A stretch of DNA of 64,000 nucleotides from Eubacteriales bacterium (GTDB lineage Bacteria > Bacillota > Clostridia > Lachnospirales > Lachnospiraceae): NCBI GenBank assembly GCA_030536855.1, contig JAUNPK010000004.1, forward strand, positions 1 to 64,000. Direction: 5' to 3'. Below are positions 46,771 to 56,140 of the stretch, piece after piece. The stretch's first letter is position 1. Each line of letters opens with the position of its first letter. The notes beneath the pieces are model-generated. The model was not told where the DNA came from, did not search any database, and was given only the letters and a program-made list of their open reading frames with translations. The translations under genes and the position numbers were made by a program.

Positions 46771-47892
46771 CTATTTGCCGGTATCATCCCCAGCATTGTT
46801 TTCCTGCAAAGCTTTCATCTTTGCAAGTTCAGCTTCCAGCTTGTCTGCCCTTGCTTTTTCTTTTGCCGCATCTGCTTTGAATTTCTCTATTTCCGCCTTA
46901 GACTTTGCTATTTCTTCCTTAGCTTCTTCAACCTCAATCTTCCACTGGTCAACCATCAGATTAATTGTATTTCTATCCATTATACTTAATGCTTCTGAAA
47001 ACATTTTCAACACCTCCTCAGGTCTTTCCATATATTCACACATATCATGAAATATTGGTGATAATTCAGGAAATATCTTCTGAAGCTTATCCGCATCCTC
47101 CACGTTTTCTACCGAAAATAATGATAAGAACATCAATCTGTCCCTCTTCATCTTTTCTGTCGCTTCATTCCTATACTCTCTTTCATCGTAATCGTATTCT
47201 GTTATCTCTATATCACCATCTTTGATATTAGGATATCTGTATTTCCTGAATGTGTCAAGACTGATTAAGTGGAACTCCTGCAAAAGTTCAATACCTATTT
47301 CTGTATTGAATCTTGTCTTTCCCACATGAAAATAATTCTTCTTATCAAGAGGACTTTTTAGTTTCGAACTGCTCTCCTCAAAAAATATAATAGTATGTAC
47401 CTTTCTCATATTCTTATATGAAAACATTTCGTTCTGTCCCGAGAGCCTTCTGTATTGCCTCATTATCAAATCTGATGAATAGCAGGATATCCTTTCTGCC
47501 GGAAACATGTATGGTACCTTTTGGATTTCTATGTTTGCTACACTTCCATCCCCCATTCTCACTACCATATCCATGATAACCAAAGTTCCAATAAAACTGG
47601 AACTTTCTCTTTCAAGCACCTCAAGCACTGTAACTTCCTGACCCAATATAGAACTTAACAATATGGAAAGTCTTCCCTTATGATTCTCCGGATTAAAAAT
47701 TACCTGAAAAAATGGCTCATATAACAGTGGCAGTGTCTTTTTTCCTTTAAGATAATCATGAAACCTTTCTGACCACTCCTTATTTTCCATAAGCGATTCA
47801 TATAGAACTTCATTTTTCTCTTTGCTTTTTATGATTTCTAAGGCTCTATCAAATCTCACAGAATTAAAATTATGATTCTCCCTACATTTCAT
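46771..47892 (-). CDS. PD-(D/E)XK (Rpn-like) recombination-promoting nuclease/transposase-like protein
   Basis: About 373 residues. The N-terminal half matches the Rpn/PD-(D/E)XK family: LYEPFFQVIFNPENHKGRL, LVIMDMVVRMGDGSVANIEIQ (acidic residue and E-x-Q site), SCYSSDLIMRQYRRLSGQ. The C-terminal quarter is a Lys/Glu/Ala coiled coil ending in a polar tail. Family members are linked to recombination and mobile DNA. The start is uncertain: the only strong Shine-Dalgarno (AGGAG, 47920-47916) serves a four-codon leader whose stop overlaps the ATG at 47892. Upstream in-frame ATGs (47943, 47973) lack ribosome sites. Confidence 0.78.
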   Translation of the reverse strand: MKCRENHNFNSVRFDRALEIIKSKEKNEVLYESLMENKEWSERFHDYLKGKKTLPLLYEPFFQVIFNPENHKGRLSILLSSILGQEVTVLEVLERESSSFIGTLVIMDMVVRMGDGSVANIEIQKVPYMFPAERISCYSSDLIMRQYRRLSGQNEMFSYKNMRKVHTIIFFEESSSKLKSPLDKKNYFHVGKTRFNTEIGIELLQEFHLISLDTFRKYRYPNIKDGDIEITEYDYDEREYRNEATEKMKRDRLMFLSLFSVENVEDADKLQKIFPELSPIFHDMCEYMERPEEVLKMFSEALSIMDRNTINLMVDQWKIEVEEAKEEIAKSKAEIEKFKADAAKEKARADKLEAELAKMKALQENNAGDDTGK

Positions 47893-47996
47893 TAAATACT
47901 GTACATCGATGTATTCTCCTCTCTGAATATTACAAATATGCATACTTATATTAATATATTTATCATATATCAATATTTATTTCAAGTATCATTATT

Positions 47997-48022
47997 ATAC
48001 TTATAATATATATTATAAGTAT
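47997..48022. repeat. Perfect 26-bp AT-only-core palindrome
   Basis: Positions 47997-48009 and 48010-48022 are exact reverse complements (left arm ATACTTATAATAT). It lies about 100 bp upstream of the nuclease-like gene. Could be an operator or just AT-rich sequence. Confidence 0.4.
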
Positions 48023-48080
48023 TAGAAAAATTATGCAGAGTTTTATATATCTATATAATTTTTATATTTTTACAGAGTAT

Positions 48081-48101
48081 GCTCTAACTTAAAATTAGAG
48101 C
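48081..48101. terminator. Small hairpin downstream of the Cys-rich ORF
   Basis: GCTCTAA and TTAGAGC flank a 7-nt loop, directly after the small gene's stop. No strong T run follows on the minus strand, so termination is only possible. Confidence 0.35.
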
Positions 48102-48108
48102 AATACAT

Positions 48109-48246
48109 CTACTTGCAATTAATCATTTTACAGACTTCGTCCCATGAACGTCTGTATCTGACAAATCTATTGTTTATCTTCTTGTGACAAAATGCCATAC
48201 ATGACAATTTGTTAATAAATCTGCATCTGTTACATCTTTTGCCCAT
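48109..48246 (-). CDS. Possible 45-residue Cys-rich basic protein
   Basis: 45 residues beginning MGKRCNRCRF, with seven Cys (CNRC, SCMAFCH, VCKMINC) and many Arg/Lys, as in small zinc-binding or nucleic-acid-binding proteins. GGGAGG lies 9 nt before the ATG, and a hairpin follows the stop. The frame stays open 29 codons upstream. No family recognised; it could be chance, but the ribosome site and Cys spacing favour a real gene. Confidence 0.42.
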   Translation of the reverse strand: MGKRCNRCRFINKLSCMAFCHKKINNRFVRYRRSWDEVCKMINCK

Positions 48247-48378
48247 AATCCAGGCCCTCCCATTTTTTATATATTTAGGCGTTTGCGAAACTCCTTTTTT
48301 GTTGCTGAACAGTTGTATCAACACCAAATCCAATCACCCATAACTTATTATATTCAAAAAATGGAATAGGTTTCTGCT

Positions 48379-49017
48379 TTATCTGTCAGCCATTAATTTA
48401 CATATAGGGTTTCCCATCTCTGAAAACTTCTCTTCATATTCTGTCATAACATTACCTTTATTCAGTGTCTCATCATTATGAAGGTCATATGTGCTGCATA
48501 TAAGATTCCATCCGGCTTCTTTAACTTCCTCCAAAGAGAAATCAAACAATCCTACATTATCTGTCTTGAATTCTACTCTTCCTTCTTTTCTTAAGAACTG
48601 GTTATATCTTGCGAAAAATTGTCTTGAAGTCAGTCTTCTTTTCGCATGTCTGTCTTTTGGCCATGGATCTGAAAAATTAAGATAGATTCTGTCAACTTCA
48701 TCTTTGTCAAACACTTCTGTTATATTTTCTGCATCCATTCTTATGAAGCGTAAATTCTCCAACTGTAACTCATCCTGTTTTTCCACAGCTCGAAGAAGCA
48801 CACTGGAATACTTTTCTATTCCTATATAGTTAATATTGGGATTTAACCCGGCAAGAGTAGTAATAAACTTTCCCTTTCCCATACCAACCTCTATGTGGAT
48901 TGGATTGCTGTTACCAAATACTTCCTTCCATGTTCCCTTCATTCCTTCAGGTTCTGTATATACATATTTATTTTCAACCATTATTTCCCTGGCTCCGGGT
49001 ACATTTCTTAATCTCAT
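48379..49017 (-). CDS. trmB: tRNA (guanine-N7-)-methyltransferase
   Basis: 212 residues. Methylates G46 of tRNA with SAM. Motifs: IHIEVGMGKGKFI (SAM site), YIGIEKYSSVLLRA, NLRFIRMDAENI, IYLNFSDPWPKDRHAKRRL (signature) and EFKTDNVGLFDFS. The ATG at 49017 is 6 nt after GGAG; an earlier ATG overlaps it. Probably monocistronic. Confidence 0.97.
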   Translation of the reverse strand: MRLRNVPGAREIMVENKYVYTEPEGMKGTWKEVFGNSNPIHIEVGMGKGKFITTLAGLNPNINYIGIEKYSSVLLRAVEKQDELQLENLRFIRMDAENITEVFDKDEVDRIYLNFSDPWPKDRHAKRRLTSRQFFARYNQFLRKEGRVEFKTDNVGLFDFSLEEVKEAGWNLICSTYDLHNDETLNKGNVMTEYEEKFSEMGNPICKLMADR

Positions 49018-49259
49018 AACATTCTCCATTCCGCATATTCTTTAGCTTGTGAAAATATGAATTAACATATTTTTATGCTCTGACAAATTTTTACGCTAAT
49101 AATTATTTTCACTTTAAAATTAATAACATTGCTTTTATTTTATGTCAAACCTAAATTATTTTTATTATCATAAACATTCTGCATTCTGCTCATACTTTAC
49201 TTTATCAGCCTTGTAGGCTAAAATAATCACAGCAATCAGCTATAAGGAAGGTAATTAAA

Positions 49260-50690
49260 TTGAAAATCTCAATATTAAAATATACTAAAAAATATACCAG
49301 AAAATGCATAAGCGCAGTTACGGCAGTTATTATTGCCTGTTCCATGGCAATGACGCCTGTCCTGGCAGAAAATAATACAACTGCTGCCGCAGCTACATCT
49401 GGTTCTACTTCTGCTTCTTCAACCACAGACGATAATTTGCCTTGGCCAGAAGCTCCCGCTGTAACATGTGAAAGTGCAATACTTATCGATGCCGATACCG
49501 GTTCAATTCTATATGAAAAGGACTCAGCAAGAAAATGTTATCCTGCAAGTACAACTAAGATTCTTACAGGACTTCTCACTATTGAGAACTGTAATATGAA
49601 TGATATAGTTACATTTTCCTCAAAAGCAGCTAATTCCATTAACCCTAATGAAGATGCCAATCTGGGTACTAAAACCGGGGAAAAATATACTGTAGAACAG
49701 GCTTTATACGCACTTCTCCTCTATTCAGCCAACGAAGTAGCCTACGGTCTGGCTGAGCAGGTTGCCGGTTCATTAGATGCCTTTGTTGAGATGATGAATA
49801 ATAAAGTAAAGGAACTTGGTGCTATTAATACGCATTTTTCCAATGCCAGTGGTTTGTATGACCCGAACCATTACACTACCGCTTATGATATGGCAATGAT
49901 TGCAAGAGGCTGCTACAACAACTCTTCATTTGTTAATATAGACTCGACTTATACAAGCTATACAATCCCTGCAACTAACGTCACATCCAGCCCAAGAACT
50001 TTCAGGCACAGACACAAAATGTTAAAAAACAGAGAGTATTATTATGAATACTGCAAAGGTGGCAAAACCGGATTCACTGATGAATCCCTGTACACTCTTG
50101 TAACCTTTGCGGAAAAAGATGGTATGCGTCTGATATGTGTTGTATTCAGGTCTCCTGATGATGCAACAAGATTTGTTGATACTCGTTCTTTATTTGACTG
50201 GGGATTTAATAATTTTAAAAAATCAACAACCAATAATACCAATGCAAGTTCACTGTATACAACTGATAATTACTATTCATCTGACGTATTTAGCGAAAAG
50301 AATCTTGATTTTGATCTTGGTGCATCCTTTATAACCATACCTAATTCAGGCTCAGCATCCAATGTTGTCATGGACATCAATGATGATTATGACATCACCA
50401 ATGAAGATGGAATTCTCACGGCTCAGCTTGATTTTCTATATGGTAGCAACAAGGTTGGTAGCACAAAGCTGACTATCAGCAGTGATGATAATAAAGGATC
50501 ATCTTCGTTGCCTTACAATGACACTGAAACAAGTGTGTCCCATCCTATTCCTAAACGTTGCATTAAGATTAATGTATGGGTTATCGTTGCCGCAGGAGCC
50601 GGGATTCTGATTATTATCAATGTAATTGATAATATAAAAATGTCTAAAAAACGCAACAGACATTACTCAAGAAGACGAATAAGATTTTAG
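49260..50690 (+). CDS. D-alanyl-D-alanine carboxypeptidase (DacF/PBP5 type)
   Basis: 476 residues. Trims terminal D-Ala from peptidoglycan peptides. Signal peptide (AVIIACSMAMTPVLA), then a Ser/Thr/Ala linker. Active-site motifs: CYPASTTKIL (SxxK), YSANEVAYG (SxN) and GGKTGFTDES (KTG). A beta-rich C-terminal region is followed by a membrane segment (VWVIVAAGAGILIIINVI) and a basic tail. It starts at TTG with AAGGAAGG 8 nt upstream. Convergent with fliS; a strong shared terminator lies between. Confidence 0.94.
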   Translation: MKISILKYTKKYTRKCISAVTAVIIACSMAMTPVLAENNTTAAAATSGSTSASSTTDDNLPWPEAPAVTCESAILIDADTGSILYEKDSARKCYPASTTKILTGLLTIENCNMNDIVTFSSKAANSINPNEDANLGTKTGEKYTVEQALYALLLYSANEVAYGLAEQVAGSLDAFVEMMNNKVKELGAINTHFSNASGLYDPNHYTTAYDMAMIARGCYNNSSFVNIDSTYTSYTIPATNVTSSPRTFRHRHKMLKNREYYYEYCKGGKTGFTDESLYTLVTFAEKDGMRLICVVFRSPDDATRFVDTRSLFDWGFNNFKKSTTNNTNASSLYTTDNYYSSDVFSEKNLDFDLGASFITIPNSGSASNVVMDINDDYDITNEDGILTAQLDFLYGSNKVGSTKLTISSDDNKGSSSLPYNDTETSVSHPIPKRCIKINVWVIVAAGAGILIIINVIDNIKMSKKRNRHYSRRRIRF

Positions 50691-50698
50691 TAATAATG

Positions 50699-50758
50699 AA
50701 ACGGGGTGGTGAGAATGATGTGATTCCCCCAAATTCACTCATTCTCACTACCCCGTTT
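50699..50758. terminator. Bidirectional terminator between carboxypeptidase and fliS
   Basis: A 20-bp stem, AAACGGGGTGGTGAGAATGA with its complement at 50739-50758 (one G-U), 20-nt loop. Confidence 0.9.
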
Positions 50759-50765
50759 ACAATAG

Positions 50766-51236
50766 CTATACCATAAATCCTCTGTTTCTCACAGGATCGC
50801 TCAGCATTTCGTTTCCGGCACCTCCCTTGGAATATGTTAATCCGGAATAGACCTTTTCTGTATTTTTCATCATAGGACCTGATGTATCCTGCTTACTTAC
50901 CTCATAAAATGACATTCTGAGTTTTTTAAGAAGCTTATCCACTCTTAATACCTCATCTTTATCACAATTCACTTGAGCCTTCATAAGACTTCTCTTTACG
51001 TGATTATATATCTTATATAAATCCACAGACAATTCATACTGCATATCCAATCCAACAATAAGCTTGTCTACAACCCTGATTGATTGCTGCACATTTTTCT
51101 TAAACTCATCTTCATTATCAGTTTCAACAGATATTTTTAAATATTCTGATGCCATGTCATAAAGTATTACCACAAGTTCCGATCTGGAAGCCTGTGAAAT
51201 CCTGTATGAAAATGTCTTAACTGTCTCTGTGTCCAT
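50766..51236 (-). CDS. fliS: Flagellar secretion chaperone FliS
   Basis: 156 residues. Binds the flagellin C-terminus and keeps it unpolymerised until export. Four-helix FliS fold: TFSYRISQASRSELVVILYDMASEYL, QSIRVVDKLIVGLD, LYKIYNHVKRSLMKA, VDKLLKKLRMSFYEV. GGAG is 6 nt before the ATG at 51236. It lies 31 bp after the flagellin gene in the same direction, so both probably share the sigma-D promoter. The C-terminal ~35 residues exceed the usual core. Confidence 0.88.
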   Translation of the reverse strand: MDTETVKTFSYRISQASRSELVVILYDMASEYLKISVETDNEDEFKKNVQQSIRVVDKLIVGLDMQYELSVDLYKIYNHVKRSLMKAQVNCDKDEVLRVDKLLKKLRMSFYEVSKQDTSGPMMKNTEKVYSGLTYSKGGAGNEMLSDPVRNRGFMV

Positions 51237-51267
51237 AAATATCTCCATCTAACTTATATTCTTTTCC

Positions 51268-52848
51268 TTAAAATTGAAGAAGCTGTAAGACTTCTGCAGG
51301 TCTTTGATTAGCCTGTGAAAGAATTGATGTGGCTGCCTGTGTTAAGACTGTCTGTGATGTATATTCTGTCATCTCCTCAGCCATATCTGTATCTATCATT
51401 GTGGAAAGGGCACTCGTAAGATTTTCACTTGAAACTTCAATATTGTTAGTTGTATGTTCAAATCTGTTAGAATATGCACCTAACTTTGAACGGGCTGCAT
51501 TTGCGTATGCTATGGCATTATCAACAGTATCTATTGCAAGCTGTGCTGTATATCCGGTCATAACATTAAGATGATCTGTCTCAAGTGTGTAAGTTGAAAG
51601 TTCGGGAATATCAAGAATAATTACCTGATTTTCATTAGCTCCCACATGTATACTCATTGTTCCCACGTCAGTAACTTCCTGTGTTATGTCCGTCTGGGTT
51701 GATGCACCTGCCACAGACTTTCCATTTACTTTACTGCCCACTGAATCATTAAATGTTGTTCCTGCGACGTTTCCCGGAATATCCATTATAAATTCTTTGT
51801 TATTAACATCCTTGATGGTAATCTTGGTTCCTTTTGTAGAAAGAACTGCTGACTTCTCAAATCCAACTCTCTCTCCTGTAGGATTGCCAGATGCATCTTT
51901 AGCTTCTGCAAAATCTGCAATTACATCACTACCTTCTGCATGAATCCCGGAACCATCCTCACTGTATGCATCCGGAATACCAAGAAGTCCTGCTAACTTC
52001 TCATTACTGCATTTGATATCCATCTTCTGGTCTCTGCCGTACTGGTTGGTCATAATGACAAGCTTGCTGCCACTGTATGTCGTACTCACATTATAACCTG
52101 CATACTCTGTCCCATTTGCTTTTGTATCATTAGTTGTATCTGAAATAGTGAAAGCCTTTCCACCTGTAAGGTTAGCTCCATCAACCAGCTTACCCATAAT
52201 AGTATCCAGATTATCTCCCTCATTAATGTCAATAATATAACCATTAAGAGTAATTGTACCTGCTTCATCCTTTGCAACTGTAGCTGTTGATGACATTGTT
52301 ATAGTATCTCCCACAGCTACTGCCTGTCTGGCATCCTGCTTTATTGTAACTCCATAATTTCCTGCTACAAATCCATCAGACACTGACAACTGATTAACTC
52401 CCTGATAATCTGAATATACTCTTCTTGAAAGATTGCCATTAATAAGAGGCTGAGTGTTAAATTCTGTCTGATCTGATATTCGGTCTATCTCCTGGTTAAT
52501 ATTATCTATTTCCTGCTGTATAGCCAATCTTTCTGAATCGGAATTTACATCATTGGCTGCCTGTACTGTCAATTCTTTCATACGTGTAAGCATTGACTGA
52601 ATTTCTGATATTGCACCTTCGGCAGTGTTGACTACTGAAACACCGTCCGCAGTGTTGTTATTGGATTGGTCAAGTCCTCTGATCTGCACTCTCATTTTCT
52701 CTGAAATCGCACATCCCGCAGGGTCATCTTCTGAACTGTTTATCTTATATCCTGATGATAATCTTGCAATTGATGTTGATAAGGCATTCTGTGCCTTCTG
52801 AAGTGCATTATTTGATACTATTGCTGATACGTTCGTATTAATTCTCAT
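51268..52848 (-). CDS. Flagellin
   Basis: 526 residues. Filament subunit. Conserved N-terminal D0/D1 (MRINTNVSAIVSNNALQKAQ, LSSGYKINSSEDDPAGCAIS) and C-terminal D1/D0 (LGAYSNRFEHTTNNIEVSSE, SILSQANQRPAEVLQLLQF). The central ~250 residues form variable D2/D3 domains. No signal peptide, as expected for type III export. Starts with AGAGAGGT upstream. Confidence 0.97.
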   Translation of the reverse strand: MRINTNVSAIVSNNALQKAQNALSTSIARLSSGYKINSSEDDPAGCAISEKMRVQIRGLDQSNNNTADGVSVVNTAEGAISEIQSMLTRMKELTVQAANDVNSDSERLAIQQEIDNINQEIDRISDQTEFNTQPLINGNLSRRVYSDYQGVNQLSVSDGFVAGNYGVTIKQDARQAVAVGDTITMSSTATVAKDEAGTITLNGYIIDINEGDNLDTIMGKLVDGANLTGGKAFTISDTTNDTKANGTEYAGYNVSTTYSGSKLVIMTNQYGRDQKMDIKCSNEKLAGLLGIPDAYSEDGSGIHAEGSDVIADFAEAKDASGNPTGERVGFEKSAVLSTKGTKITIKDVNNKEFIMDIPGNVAGTTFNDSVGSKVNGKSVAGASTQTDITQEVTDVGTMSIHVGANENQVIILDIPELSTYTLETDHLNVMTGYTAQLAIDTVDNAIAYANAARSKLGAYSNRFEHTTNNIEVSSENLTSALSTMIDTDMAEEMTEYTSQTVLTQAATSILSQANQRPAEVLQLLQF

Positions 52849-52898
52849 AGCGATACCTCTCTTAATTTCTGTGATACCATTAACTGTCTGTAATTAAT

Positions 52899-52924
52899 AT
52901 ATCGGTGAAAAACCTATTTCCTTA
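52899..52924 (-). promoter_or_regulatory. Sigma-D (sigma-28) promoter of flagellin
   Basis: Minus strand: TAAG (52924-52921), 15-nt spacer, CCGATAT (52905-52899). This fits TAAA-N15-CCGATAT. The -35 overlaps the stop codon of the upstream gene. Confidence 0.75.
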
Positions 52925-55900
52925 ACCCAATGCTTTTACGATTTTTGAGGCAATTCCATATAACTTTTCCGCCGGAACAGATTTATCAGCATCATCATAT
53001 TTTATGTACGGCACTCTGTCTGTTCTGCTTTTATGAATTGACACCTCGCTGATGTCAAATTCATTTTTTATGTCACTTTCAAGTTGTGATAATCTTTCAT
53101 CCAGGCTATTATTTCTCTCCTCATTTTCTCCATTAATCATAACAAATATACCTGCCTGGGAATCAGACACCTTAGCTTCAACAGATATTTCTCCCAATAA
53201 TGCACTCTTTAAATGCACTGATATTCTGCCCTTATCCTCACTGTCAGAAACAAGTGTAAGGTTAATAATTCCCACTTTATTATCCAAAACATAAGGAATC
53301 ATATAATCGTGCCTCATTGCAAGATTTTTAATATATCCTATCTGCCTATTGGAAATTCGTAAATCATTCAGGCTGTTGTAATCAACCGTTACAGAGTTTC
53401 CATTTTCATCTGTAAGAGAATTCTCAACAGCCTCTTCCAGTTCATCATCCAGAGCTGTTGCAAATTCTTCATACATAGATTCCAACTCTTCTCTGTGTCC
53501 GATTTTTTCAATTACATCGTCAAATGTGTTGTATTTGTCCGAGATTTTTTCATCTGTATTCCCTGATATTTTAGGGAACACTCCGGATTCCATAAGTATT
53601 TTAACCGCTTGAATATTTCCTATATTTTCCTGAATTCCTGCTCTTTTTATTTCTCTTGTGATTTCATCATTGCTCTCTGCTGCCATGGAAAGCATTCTGT
53701 TATATTCTTCATCCTGCGCCATTTCTATGTCATCGTCATAATTAGCTCTAAGCTGCTCTGTAAAATTTTCCACAGAAGTATTATTAATATCACCGTTACC
53801 TTCAACATTTTTTAAAGTATTAGGTGTTACAAATTTTTTATTCATTGAAAACAGTGATGTATAATAATTTACCTTTCCCGAAACTTCTGCAAATCCTGTA
53901 TTATCATCAATGGACATATCTATTCCTGAATGCTTCACAGAACTGTATGCAGACATAAGATTTCCCATAGTTACATCACTTCCCTGCTTTACAAGTGCAC
54001 CAGCTGCCACCCCCGCATCTTTTGTAAAAATGTTCATCATTTGATAAATTCCGATAAACTGTTCCCTGTTCTCAGGCGTAATTCCGTTAGTAATATCCAG
54101 CTTATAAAGGAATTTTGAAAATTTTTCTTCATTGTCCCTGCTTGCTGCCATGTTCTTTTCCACCAGATAATTATTTACATCCTCTATGCTATCCTGCATA
54201 GGATTAATGCCGTCTTTTATCATATCAAGAACTGTTTCCGGCTTCATATTACTGATAAGATTATTAAGAGTTGAATATACCTCTTTAATCTTACTTATAT
54301 TATCATTGGTCATTTCCATATTGTTACGGGCAAGGATTCTTACCGCATCTCTGTCAAGGGCTGTGCCCTCAAGTCCAAGCTCTCTTATAATAGAATCTGT
54401 GCTATTTTGTGTGGCTTTATTTATAGAATCTCCCAGGTCCTTTCTTACCTCTGTTCCCACTGCCTCATATGTCCTAGCTGCTCTGTCATACTGTTTCTTT
54501 AAATCACTTCCCCTTCCTGCAAATACGGAAAGACTGATTATATCTCCCACATTCTTTGTCAGAACTTCACCAAATACTTCAATAGGAGACTCCTTGATTT
54601 CATAAAGAGCTGTTTTAACATCCAGAACATTTTCCAGATTTTCTTCAGAGCCTTCGTATGCCATATTTTGCAGTTCTAACTGTTTCAATTCTGCTGAGAG
54701 TTCTTCAATAGAAGTTGTCATGATAGAAATGTTGTTCTTCTCCAAAAATACCCCTGCACTTGCTGTCATAAGGATACGGGTCTTAATAAGTGCAGTGTAG
54801 CTGCGGTCTATTGTCTGGCTGCCTGCTGCCTGGTTGTCTGAGGTTTGGGCGGCTGCTGTCCGGGCGGCTGTTGTCTGGCTGCCTGCTGCATGATGGACTG
54901 TGGTCACCGCTGACGCGTTCATCTTCATACGTCCCTCTATGCACAGACTTAAATTCTTAAGTGTAAATGTATTACCGGAATTCACCACCTGTGCTACATC
55001 ATCATAGGTGACTTTATCCATAACATTTAAAGCGTCTTTAACTCTTGAGATAATGCTGTCACCCTCCACCAGCAGAGTGTCCTTTGGCTCATTTCCAATA
55101 ACCATATTGTCAATTATTTTATCCATGACCTGAAGCTTCTTTTCCTCAGAATCCATATTTTCCAGATTAATGTTATCAAGTTCATTTTCATATAACAGAT
55201 TTTCTTTTGTCACAGGAATGTTGTTGTCTATGAAGTTTCTGGCATTTTCTAATACATTTTCTTTTGCCTCCATGCCTGCCGCCTGTATCACCTTTATTAT
55301 CTGAGGCTTTAAGCTGTCAAATTCTGCATCACTTATAGGCTGACTTTTTCCTGCCACTCCGTAAGAAGTAACATTTTCCGCCTGATAGATACCTTCAATT
55401 GTAGGCTGTATATTATTGGCAATCATATAGTTTTTGCTGTCCTCTGTAAGGGGCTTTAATTCTGACGCCTTATTGACTGCATCTTCCACCTCTGCCACAC
55501 TGTCTTCATCTGCTAAAATGCCAACATTGTTCATCTTGGCCTCAATTGCATTAACCATTCCTTCACTGCCGGCAACGCTTTCAATTGCTTCTTTACTCAC
55601 CCCTGTTCCGTAAGATACGTAGTCATCTGAGTGCATTGCAAGTTCTATCCTTATCTTGTCGATAATATCTACACATTCTTCCTTTGTAGCATCTGTAAGG
55701 TTAAATCCGTCTTCATCAAGCTTCACCGCTCCTGCTCCGGACAATTTTTTTGCCAGTGCTTTAAGGCTTAACTTAGCACTTGATGCGCTCTCCATAATCT
55801 GCTGCTTAACATCGTCCGCCTCCTTAAGAAGAGAGGCGTAGGTGTTGTCCTTTCCAATGGAAGCATTGTCATTACCTGATATATAAGCTGCTCCCAAGGC

Positions 55901-56008
55901 GTCTGTTGCTTTTCCGTCCTTGCTGACTTTATTCTCTTTATAATTAATGGATGTCTTTGACACCTGCTCATCTTTATTAAAATCCGTTGCTGAAACTGTA
56001 ATATTCAT
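52922..56008 (-). CDS. Large flagellum-associated protein (FliK-like C-terminus, DUF6240-like)
   Basis: 1028 residues, no signal peptide, mostly helical with many Asn/Glu/Asp/Lys. The C-terminal ~150 residues (YVLDNKVGIINLTLVSDS, GRISVHLKSALLGEISVEAK, GIFVMINGENEER) resemble the C-terminal domain of hook-length control protein FliK. An Ala/Gln/Thr low-complexity patch lies at about 370-400. A sigma-D promoter upstream and flagellin downstream tie it to flagellar assembly. I recall similar Lachnospiraceae proteins as DUF6240; unverified. The ATG at 56008 follows GGAG by 6 nt. Confidence 0.68.
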   Translation of the reverse strand: MNITVSATDFNKDEQVSKTSINYKENKVSKDGKATDALGAAYISGNDNASIGKDNTYASLLKEADDVKQQIMESASSAKLSLKALAKKLSGAGAVKLDEDGFNLTDATKEECVDIIDKIRIELAMHSDDYVSYGTGVSKEAIESVAGSEGMVNAIEAKMNNVGILADEDSVAEVEDAVNKASELKPLTEDSKNYMIANNIQPTIEGIYQAENVTSYGVAGKSQPISDAEFDSLKPQIIKVIQAAGMEAKENVLENARNFIDNNIPVTKENLLYENELDNINLENMDSEEKKLQVMDKIIDNMVIGNEPKDTLLVEGDSIISRVKDALNVMDKVTYDDVAQVVNSGNTFTLKNLSLCIEGRMKMNASAVTTVHHAAGSQTTAARTAAAQTSDNQAAGSQTIDRSYTALIKTRILMTASAGVFLEKNNISIMTTSIEELSAELKQLELQNMAYEGSEENLENVLDVKTALYEIKESPIEVFGEVLTKNVGDIISLSVFAGRGSDLKKQYDRAARTYEAVGTEVRKDLGDSINKATQNSTDSIIRELGLEGTALDRDAVRILARNNMEMTNDNISKIKEVYSTLNNLISNMKPETVLDMIKDGINPMQDSIEDVNNYLVEKNMAASRDNEEKFSKFLYKLDITNGITPENREQFIGIYQMMNIFTKDAGVAAGALVKQGSDVTMGNLMSAYSSVKHSGIDMSIDDNTGFAEVSGKVNYYTSLFSMNKKFVTPNTLKNVEGNGDINNTSVENFTEQLRANYDDDIEMAQDEEYNRMLSMAAESNDEITREIKRAGIQENIGNIQAVKILMESGVFPKISGNTDEKISDKYNTFDDVIEKIGHREELESMYEEFATALDDELEEAVENSLTDENGNSVTVDYNSLNDLRISNRQIGYIKNLAMRHDYMIPYVLDNKVGIINLTLVSDSEDKGRISVHLKSALLGEISVEAKVSDSQAGIFVMINGENEERNNSLDERLSQLESDIKNEFDISEVSIHKSRTDRVPYIKYDDADKSVPAEKLYGIASKIVKALG
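54815..54900 (-). repeat. Short degenerate tandem repeats inside the flagellar gene
   Basis: Units of GGCTGCCTGCTG and GGGCGGCTGCTG type repeat across about 85 bp and encode AAGSQT/TAARTAAAQT. GC content is well above the surroundings. Probably a slippage-prone linker. Confidence 0.6.
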
Positions 56009-56112
56009 ACTGTTCTCCATTCCCCAGGCACGTCTGGTTTCAGGGCTTATTTGCCCTCTCTTCAACACAAATGACCAAGTAAAATTAAGTTCGTAAAATA
56101 ACTCTGATATAT

Positions 56113-56138
56113 ATATCGAAAAAATTTATGGAAATTTA
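56113..56138 (-). promoter_or_regulatory. Sigma-D promoter of the large flagellar gene
   Basis: Minus strand: TAAA (56138-56135), 15-nt spacer, TCGATAT (56119-56113). Same architecture as the flagellin promoter. The inverted-repeat element starts 3 bp upstream. Confidence 0.65.
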
Positions 56139-56140
56139 AT

